Shown here one piece after another: positions 6,022 to 11,164 of a stretch of 11,164 nucleotides of DNA. A model generated the notes under the pieces. It did not search any database. It was not told the DNA's origin and worked only from the letters and a program-made list of their open reading frames with translations. The stretch is from an uncultured Clostridia bacterium. Lineage in GTDB: Bacteria > Bacillota > Clostridia > UBA1381 > UMGS1253. The position numbers and the translations under genes are program-made. Every line of letters starts with the position of its first letter. Position 1 is the first letter of the stretch. Where the stretch lies: NCBI GenBank assembly GCA_934457145.1, contig CAKSHP010000040.1, positions 1 through 11,164 of the forward strand. Reading direction: 5' to 3'.

Positions 6022-8094
6022 ATGTTTAGAACATTTGAAACAACACTTGCGGGCAGACCGCTTATTATTGAAACAGGAAAAATGGCATGCCTTGCAAACG
6101 GACATTGCCTTGTTCGTTACGGCGACACGGCAGTTATGGTAAACGTTACCGCTTCGAGAACTCCCAGGGAGGGCGTTGACTTTTTCCCGCTCAGCGTTGA
6201 CTATGAAGAAAAGCTTTATTCTGTCGGCAAAATACCCGGCGGATATATTAAAAGAGAGGGAAAACCCTCCGAAAAAGCTATTTTGACAAGCCGCGTTATA
6301 GACAGACCTATAAGACCTTTGTTTCCCTCGGATTTAAGAAACGACGTTTCCGTTGTTGCAACGGTTCTTTCCGTTGAACAGGACAATCCCCCCGAGGTTG
6401 CGGCAATGATCGGTACATCTATTGCGCTTTCAATTTCCGATATCCCGTGGAACGGTCCTATCGGCGGCGTTTGGCTCGGTCTGGTAGACGGAAAGTATGT
6501 TATAAATCCGACAGTTGAGCAAAGAGCAAAATCTCAGATGCATGTTACTGTTGCGGGAACGAAGCAAAAGGTTGTTATGATTGAAGCAGGCGCAAACGAA
6601 GTTGAAGAAAGCGTTATGCTTGAGGGTATAAAATTTGCTCATAAAACAATTATTGAAATATGCGAATTTGTTGACAGCATAAGAGCGCAGATAGGAAAAG
6701 AAAAATTTGAATATGAAGCTCATGATATAAACCACGATATCTGGGACGCTGTTAAAGCTATGAGCTATGAAAAAATTCAGCATGCGCTCGATACCGATGA
6801 TAAAAACATCCGCGACGAACGCATGGGCGTTGTTGAAGATGAAATCGTTGAAGCTTTGGAAGAGCAGTATCCCGACATAAGAGAGCAGATAGGCGAAATC
6901 CTTTATAAAATGCAAAAGGAAATCGTTAGAAACTGGCTCGTTTCGGGCAGACGTGTTGACGGAAGAGGATTAAACGAAATCCGTCCGCTTGCAGCAGAGG
7001 TTGACTTGCTTGCAAGAACTCACGGCTCAGGACTCTTCACAAGAGGTCAGACTCAGGTGCTCACTGTTGCAACGCTTGCGCCTTTGGCTGAAATGCAAAA
7101 GCTTGACGGTATTGACAACGAAGAAACAAAAAGATATATGCATCATTATAATTTCCCGAGCTACAGCGTAGGCGAAACAAAGCCTTCAAGAGGCCCGGGC
7201 AGACGTGAAATCGGTCACGGTGCGCTCGCTGAGCGTTCGCTCGTTCCGGTTTTGCCCAGCGAAGAAGAATTTCCTTATGCAATCAGAACAGTTTCAGAAG
7301 TTTTAAGCTCAAACGGTTCAACTTCACAGGGCAGCGTTTGCGGCAGCACACTTGCTCTTATGGCTGCGGGCGTGCCGATTAAGGCTCCGGTTGCCGGAAT
7401 TTCATGCGGACTTATCACAACCGAAGACGGATTTACAACAATGGTTGATATCCAGGGTCTTGAAGATTTTTACGGCGAGATGGACTTTAAAGTTGCCGGA
7501 ACGAAAAAGGGTATAACATCTATTCAGGTTGATATTAAAAACGACGGTCTTCCTTATGACGTTATCTGGGAAGCACTCACAAAAACAAGAGACGCGCGCT
7601 ATTATATTATAGACGAAGTTTTATTAAAGGCAATTCCCGAGCCGAGAAAAGAGCTTTCCCCTTATGCTCCGAAAGTTATCAGAATGTCGATTGATCCGGA
7701 GAAGATAAGCGAAGTAATCGGTAAGGGCGGAAAGGTTATTCAAAAAATTGTTGCAGATACGGGCGCACAGATTGATATCGAAGACGACGGTACTGTTTTG
7801 ATATTTGCTGCAAACCAGGAGGGCGGAATTCAGGCTCAGAAAACAATTGAGCTTATTGTTAAGGAGCCCGAGGTTGGAGAGATTTACACAGGCAAGGTTG
7901 TGCGCATAATGGATTTCGGCGCATTTGTTGAAATTCTGCCCGGAAAAGACGGTCTTGTTCATATTTCAAAACTTGATAAAAAGAGAGTTGAAAAGGTTAC
8001 AGACGTTGTTAAAGAGGGCGACGAAATCACAGTTAAGGTTATAGAAATTGACAAACAGGGAAGAATAAATTTGTCCCGCAAGGATTTGTTATAA
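6022..8094 (+). CDS. pnp: Polynucleotide phosphorylase (PNPase)
   Basis: This 690-residue cytosolic 3'-5' exoribonuclease degrades RNA phosphorolytically to nucleoside diphosphates. Domains in order are a first RNase PH core (about 5-140, with FFPLSVDYEEKLYSVGKIPGG at 54-74), a helical linker (about 145-230), and a second, catalytic RNase PH core (about 300-530; GSGLFTRGQTQ from 335 and GEMDFKVAG at 485-493). A KH domain with the GKGG loop at 567-570 and a C-terminal S1 domain (about 619-688, VVRIMDFGAFVE) follow. Length and domain order are normal. The start MFRTFETTLAGRPL matches the family, but the best ribosome site, GGAAAGG (6002-6008), is 13 bases away, and an out-of-frame ATG lies between (see findings). 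A clear terminator follows the stop, so the transcript probably ends there. Confidence 0.97.
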   Translation: MFRTFETTLAGRPLIIETGKMACLANGHCLVRYGDTAVMVNVTASRTPREGVDFFPLSVDYEEKLYSVGKIPGGYIKREGKPSEKAILTSRVIDRPIRPLFPSDLRNDVSVVATVLSVEQDNPPEVAAMIGTSIALSISDIPWNGPIGGVWLGLVDGKYVINPTVEQRAKSQMHVTVAGTKQKVVMIEAGANEVEESVMLEGIKFAHKTIIEICEFVDSIRAQIGKEKFEYEAHDINHDIWDAVKAMSYEKIQHALDTDDKNIRDERMGVVEDEIVEALEEQYPDIREQIGEILYKMQKEIVRNWLVSGRRVDGRGLNEIRPLAAEVDLLARTHGSGLFTRGQTQVLTVATLAPLAEMQKLDGIDNEETKRYMHHYNFPSYSVGETKPSRGPGRREIGHGALAERSLVPVLPSEEEFPYAIRTVSEVLSSNGSTSQGSVCGSTLALMAAGVPIKAPVAGISCGLITTEDGFTTMVDIQGLEDFYGEMDFKVAGTKKGITSIQVDIKNDGLPYDVIWEALTKTRDARYYIIDEVLLKAIPEPRKELSPYAPKVIRMSIDPEKISEVIGKGGKVIQKIVADTGAQIDIEDDGTVLIFAANQEGGIQAQKTIELIVKEPEVGEIYTGKVVRIMDFGAFVEILPGKDGLVHISKLDKKRVEKVTDVVKEGDEITVKVIEIDKQGRINLSRKDLL

Positions 8095-8102
8095 AATATA
8101 AT

Positions 8103-8132
8103 TTGGCTGTGCATTGGTTTTGCACATATAAT
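8103..8132 (+). promoter_or_regulatory. Possible promoter of the M16 peptidase gene
   Basis: A perfect TATAAT at 8127-8132 lies 18 bases after TTGGCT (8103-8108), which matches four of six -35 positions. Transcription would start near 8139, at the base of the terminator hairpin. The spacer also contains a small hairpin, TGTGCA (8108-8113) with TGCACA (8121-8126). In AT-rich DNA a TATAAT can occur by chance, so this is tentative. Confidence 0.4.
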
Positions 8133-8173
8133 AAAAAAACAAAGGGTGCGGATTGTCGCACCTTTTTGTTTTT
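8133..8173 (+). terminator. Intrinsic terminator after pnp
   Basis: GGTGCG (8145-8150) pairs with CGCACC (8157-8162) around a GATTGT loop. The stem extends through a G-U wobble and A-T pairs, and with a bulge into the flanking A-run (8133-8139) and T-run. Downstream, TTTTTGTTTTT (8163-8173) gives the U-tract. The flanking A-run means it may also work weakly in the opposite direction. It separates pnp from the M16 peptidase gene. Confidence 0.85.
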
Positions 8174-8192
8174 CGGATTAGGAGAATGAGTT

Positions 8193-9449
8193 TTGGTAAA
8201 GATAGATAAACTGGATAACGCCCTCACGGTGGTCAGCGAAAAAACAACATATGTGCGCTCGGTGTCGATTGGGGTGTTTGTTAAAAACGGTTCGATGCAT
8301 GAGAGCGCAGATGTTACAGGTATTTCGCATTTTATCGAGCATATGCTCTTTAAGGGAACAAACAAAAGAAGCGCAAGAGATATTGCGGTTGCGGTCGACA
8401 GCGTCGGAGCAAATTTAAACGCATATACCACAAAGGAATACACATGCTATCATATAAAAATTCTTGATACGCACACAGACCTTGCGCTTGATATTTTATA
8501 TGATATGATTTTTAATTCAAAGCTTTCAAAAACAGACATCGACACGGAAAGAAACGTTATTTTTGAAGAAATTGCAATGTATGAAGACGCACCGGAGGAG
8601 CTTGTGCATGACATGCTTTTGGAAGCGGCTTGGACAGACGGCTGCGGAGTCGGTGCGCCTACTCTCGGCACGCACGAAAGCCTTGAAAAAATTGATTCCG
8701 GGGTTTTAAAAACATACATGCAAAAAACGTATATCCCGGAAAATATGGTTATTTGCGCAGCGGGAAATTTGCCCGACGATTTTGTTTTAAAAGTTAAACA
8801 AACTTTCGGACAGATAAAAAATACACCCGGCAGCAACGATTTTAAGTTTCAGCAATACAAAAATAACATACTTATAAAGAAAAAAGATATCGAGCAGGTT
8901 CATTTTTGTTTGGGTTTTGAGGCATTCGGCGGAGATGATGAGAAAAACTATGCGCTTTTGGCATACAACAACATTTTAGGCAGCTCGATGAGTTCGGATT
9001 TGTTTCAGAAAATCCGCGAGGAAAAAGGTCTGGTTTATTCGGTGTTTTCATATCTTTCAAGCTTTGTGTCTATGGGAGTAAGCGTGGTAAGCGCGAGCAT
9101 GCATCCGAAAAATCTTGAAAAAGTGCTTTGCCTTGTGTATGACGAGATAAACAAAGCAAAGAAAAATCATGTAAACGAAAGCCGTTTAAAACAGGCAAAA
9201 GAGCAGCTTAAGGGAAACTATATAATCGGTCTTGAAAATGTGAGCGCAAGAATGCAGAGCATGGGCAGATCGTATTTGTTATATAACAAGGTGCGCACGC
9301 CCGAACAGGTGATTAAAAAAATCGACGGCGTCACGGCAGATAAGACAAACGATGTTATAGACGAGGTGTTTGATTTTAATAAAATGTGCGCCTCTGCAAT
9401 AGGCAGCGGCGATGCGCTTAAGCCTGAGATTTTTCGCATGCAAAAATAA
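8193..9449 (+). CDS. M16-family zinc metallopeptidase (MlpA/YmxG type)
   Basis: This is a 418-residue member of the M16 family (pitrilysin / mitochondrial-processing-peptidase-like). The inverted zinc motif HFIEH gives ligands H46 and H50 and catalytic E49. The third ligand is E126 in the VIFEEIAMYED segment, at the 76-residue spacing expected for the family. The N-terminal active lobe spans about 1-200 and the inactive-lobe homologue about 205-405, including a LVYSVFSYLSSF segment. No signal peptide is visible, so it is probably cytosolic. Its substrate is unknown; the Bacillus relative MlpA has been linked to protease regulation. The TTG start is chosen because AGGAG (8180-8184) lies 8 bases upstream and the protein begins there as in homologues. 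An M16 gene shortly after pnp is a common Firmicutes arrangement. Confidence 0.93.
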   Translation: MVKIDKLDNALTVVSEKTTYVRSVSIGVFVKNGSMHESADVTGISHFIEHMLFKGTNKRSARDIAVAVDSVGANLNAYTTKEYTCYHIKILDTHTDLALDILYDMIFNSKLSKTDIDTERNVIFEEIAMYEDAPEELVHDMLLEAAWTDGCGVGAPTLGTHESLEKIDSGVLKTYMQKTYIPENMVICAAGNLPDDFVLKVKQTFGQIKNTPGSNDFKFQQYKNNILIKKKDIEQVHFCLGFEAFGGDDEKNYALLAYNNILGSSMSSDLFQKIREEKGLVYSVFSYLSSFVSMGVSVVSASMHPKNLEKVLCLVYDEINKAKKNHVNESRLKQAKEQLKGNYIIGLENVSARMQSMGRSYLLYNKVRTPEQVIKKIDGVTADKTNDVIDEVFDFNKMCASAIGSGDALKPEIFRMQK

Positions 9450-9472
9450 TTTGTAAACAAACTAAAAAAAGC

Positions 9473-9501
9473 TTTTCATTTTAAATTATATATGTTATAC
9501 T
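9473..9501 (+). promoter_or_regulatory. Probable uvrB promoter
   Basis: TTTTCA (9473-9478, four of six -35 positions) and TATACT (9496-9501) are 17 bases apart, and a TG one base before the -10 (9493-9494) gives an extended -10. Transcription would start near 9508, so the mRNA would have a very short leader, beginning at or just before the AAGGTGA ribosome site (9509-9515). No GAAC-N4-GTTC LexA/DinR box is visible between 9450 and 9530. Confidence 0.6.
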
Positions 9502-9520
9502 GTTATTTAAGGTGATTTAT

Positions 9521-11164
9521 GTGAACAGTTTTAAAGTGGTGTCGGACTATTTGCCGACAGGCGACCAGCCGAAAGCGATTGACGCGCTTTCAAAAGGAAT
9601 TTTAAACGAATATAAAGGGCAAACGCTCCTCGGCGTTACGGGTTCGGGAAAAACCTTTACAATTGCAAACACTATTGCAAAGGTTAATAAACCGACTCTT
9701 GTTCTGGCTCATAACAAAACTCTTGCGGCTCAGCTGTGCAGCGAGTTTAAAGAGTTTTTCCCAAACAGCGCGGTTGAGTTTTTCGTGTCGTATTACGATT
9801 ATTATCAGCCGGAGGCATATTTGCCGGGATCCGATACTTATATTGAAAAGGATTCGTCCGTAAACGACGAAATAGATAAACTGCGCCACAGCGCAACGGC
9901 GGCGCTTTTTGAAAGAAAAGACGTTATAATAGTGTCGAGCGTTTCGTGCATATACGGTTTGGGAGATCCGATAGACTATAATTCAATGGTTGTTTCGCTG
10001 AGAGTCGGAATGAATAAAGAGCGCGACGAGGTTTTAAAAAAGCTTGTCGATATGCAGTATGAAAGAAACGACATAGCGTTTGCCAGAAACCGCTTCAGAG
10101 TTAAAGGCGACGTTGTTGACGTGTTTACCTCAAACCAAAGCGAAAAGGCGATAAGAATTGAGTTTTTCGGCGACGAGGTTGAGCGCATATCCGAAATAAA
10201 CGTTGTTACCGGCGATGTTGTTGCAAGAAGGGAACACTGCGTTATATTTCCGGCGTCGCACTATGTAACAACGAAAGAAAAAATGGAAAGAGCCATAGTT
10301 GATATAGAAAAGGAAATGTATGAGCGTGTGGAGTTTTTTGAAAAACAAAACAAGCTTATCGAGGCGCAAAGAATAATGCAGCGCACAAACTACGATATAG
10401 AAATGATGCGCGAGGTTGGATTTTGCAGCGGTATTGAAAACTATTCAAGGCATATAAGCGGAAGAGCGCCGGGCTCGGCTCCGTTTACGCTTATGGATTA
10501 TTTCCCTGAAGATTTTTTGCTTGTAATAGACGAATCCCACGTTACAATCCCACAGGTGCGGGCAATGTATGCAGGAGACCGCTCAAGAAAAGAGGCTCTT
10601 GTTGAATACGGTTTTCGTCTGCCGTCGGCATATGACAACAGACCGCTTAATTTTGAAGAATTTGAAGAAAGAATAAATCAGGTTATTTTTGTTTCGGCAA
10701 CGCCGGCGCAGTACGAAAAAGACCATTCGGCGCAGATTGTTGAACAGGTTATCCGCCCGACCGGTTTGGTTGATCCGAAAATAACGGTTAAAGGTGCGAA
10801 AAATCAGATCGACGATCTTGTCGGTGAGATAGATAAGGTTGTTAAAAAAGGCGAGAGAGTTCTTGTTACAACGCTTACAAAGAAGATGGCAGAGGATCTG
10901 ACAGACTATCTTGAAAAGCTTAAAATCAAGGTAAGATACATGCATTCTGATATTCACACAATAGAGCGTATGGAAATTATAAAGGATTTGCGCGAAGGCG
11001 TGTTCGACGTTTTGGTTGGAATAAATCTTTTGCGCGAAGGGCTTGACTTGCCGGAGGTGTCTTTGGTTGCAATTCTTGACGCCGACAAGGAGGGCTTTTT
11101 GAGAAACGAAACCTCTCTTATCCAAACGATAGGCAGAGCAGCAAGAAACGCCGACGGACAGGTT
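9521..11164 (+). CDS. uvrB: Excinuclease ABC subunit B, 3' end outside the window
   Basis: 548 codons are open to the window edge; a full UvrB has about 660, so roughly the last 110 residues, including the C-terminal UvrC-binding region, are missing from view. UvrB is the damage-verifying subunit of nucleotide excision repair, receives DNA from UvrA and recruits UvrC. Visible motifs are Walker A GVTGSGKT at 38-45, the damage-clamping beta-hairpin region starting YYDYYQPEAYLPGSDTY at 91, the helicase DESH box at 337-340, motif V (NLLREGLDLPEVSL) and motif VI QTIGRAARN at 535-543. GTG at 9521 is the start: the overlapping ATG one base earlier reads straight into TGA, AAGGTGA (9509-9515) is properly spaced, and MNSFKVVSDYLPTGDQPKAI is the family N-terminus. 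It lies 71 bases after the M16 peptidase gene with its own likely promoter. Confidence 0.97.
   Translation, partial: MNSFKVVSDYLPTGDQPKAIDALSKGILNEYKGQTLLGVTGSGKTFTIANTIAKVNKPTLVLAHNKTLAAQLCSEFKEFFPNSAVEFFVSYYDYYQPEAYLPGSDTYIEKDSSVNDEIDKLRHSATAALFERKDVIIVSSVSCIYGLGDPIDYNSMVVSLRVGMNKERDEVLKKLVDMQYERNDIAFARNRFRVKGDVVDVFTSNQSEKAIRIEFFGDEVERISEINVVTGDVVARREHCVIFPASHYVTTKEKMERAIVDIEKEMYERVEFFEKQNKLIEAQRIMQRTNYDIEMMREVGFCSGIENYSRHISGRAPGSAPFTLMDYFPEDFLLVIDESHVTIPQVRAMYAGDRSRKEALVEYGFRLPSAYDNRPLNFEEFEERINQVIFVSATPAQYEKDHSAQIVEQVIRPTGLVDPKITVKGAKNQIDDLVGEIDKVVKKGERVLVTTLTKKMAEDLTDYLEKLKIKVRYMHSDIHTIERMEIIKDLREGVFDVLVGINLLREGLDLPEVSLVAILDADKEGFLRNETSLIQTIGRAARNADGQV

Noticed and set aside
6430..6915. 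161-codon open frame on the minus strand
   Set aside because: It is antisense to the well-conserved pnp coding sequence, with no protein motif and no start signal of its own.
8186..8209. ATG just before the M16 peptidase TTG start
   Set aside because: It is out of frame, ends at a stop after seven codons, and is only one base from the ribosome site.
10583..11125. 180-codon open frame on the minus strand
   Set aside because: It lies entirely antisense to uvrB, whose protein motifs are unmistakable in this stretch. It has no ribosome site or recognisable domain, and its Cys/Asn/Phe-rich composition fits a shadow frame.
1..11164. Mobile element, CRISPR array, toxin-antitoxin pair, defence or biosynthetic cluster
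   Set aside because: Nothing in the window matches these: all sizeable genes are core functions, there is no regularly spaced repeat array, and no transposase, integrase or terminal inverted repeats were seen.

Overview
The window looks like an ordinary chromosomal housekeeping segment from a low-GC Firmicute, most likely a member of the Clostridia. The signs are AT-rich DNA, strong AGGAGG-type ribosome binding sites with frequent TTG and GTG starts, gene groupings familiar from that class (polA-coaE-lytic transglycosylase; rpsO-pnp-M16 peptidase), a DNA polymerase I with an inactivated proofreading site, and an L31 protein of the four-cysteine type. The assignment is from gene content and order only; I could not compare with any database.

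Layout, left to right. (1) Positions 30-225: a complete minus-strand tRNA-Ser(GGA) unit with a consensus promoter, encoded CCA and an intrinsic terminator. (2) Positions 307-4233: a plus-strand operon from a consensus promoter, with polA, coaE and a small lipoprotein lytic transglycosylase separated by 12-13 bases. (3) Positions 4212-5054: a minus-strand YihY/BrkB-family membrane protein that overlaps the transglycosylase gene tail to tail by 22 bases. (4) Positions 5111-5835: a plus-strand ribosomal-protein unit, rpmE (L31) then rpsO (S15), driven by an extended -10 promoter; both genes have potential leader structures, and a 14-bp hairpin follows rpsO. (5) Positions 6022-8173: pnp (polynucleotide phosphorylase) with a repeat-rich leader and a clear terminator. 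(6) Positions 8193-9449: an M16 zinc peptidase of the MlpA/YmxG type. (7) From position 9521 to the end: uvrB, cut by the window edge after 548 codons.

The genes cover DNA repair and gap filling (PolI, UvrB), coenzyme A synthesis (CoaE), cell-wall turnover (transglycosylase), ribosome assembly (L31, S15) and RNA decay (PNPase). S15 and PNPase are linked in many bacteria by shared transcription. PolI fills the gap left after UvrABC incision, but nothing here shows that polA and uvrB are co-regulated, and no Gram-positive LexA box is visible before uvrB.

I found no mobile element, CRISPR array, toxin-antitoxin pair, defence gene or biosynthetic cluster, and no convincing new system. The items most worth a second look are regulatory: a perfect 14-bp palindrome in the spacer of the tRNA-Ser promoter, possible autoregulatory leaders before rpmE, rpsO and pnp, a hairpin-forming 16-base repeat inside rpsO, and a perfect TATAAT directly before the pnp terminator. 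No stretch without a gene exceeds about 230 bases.
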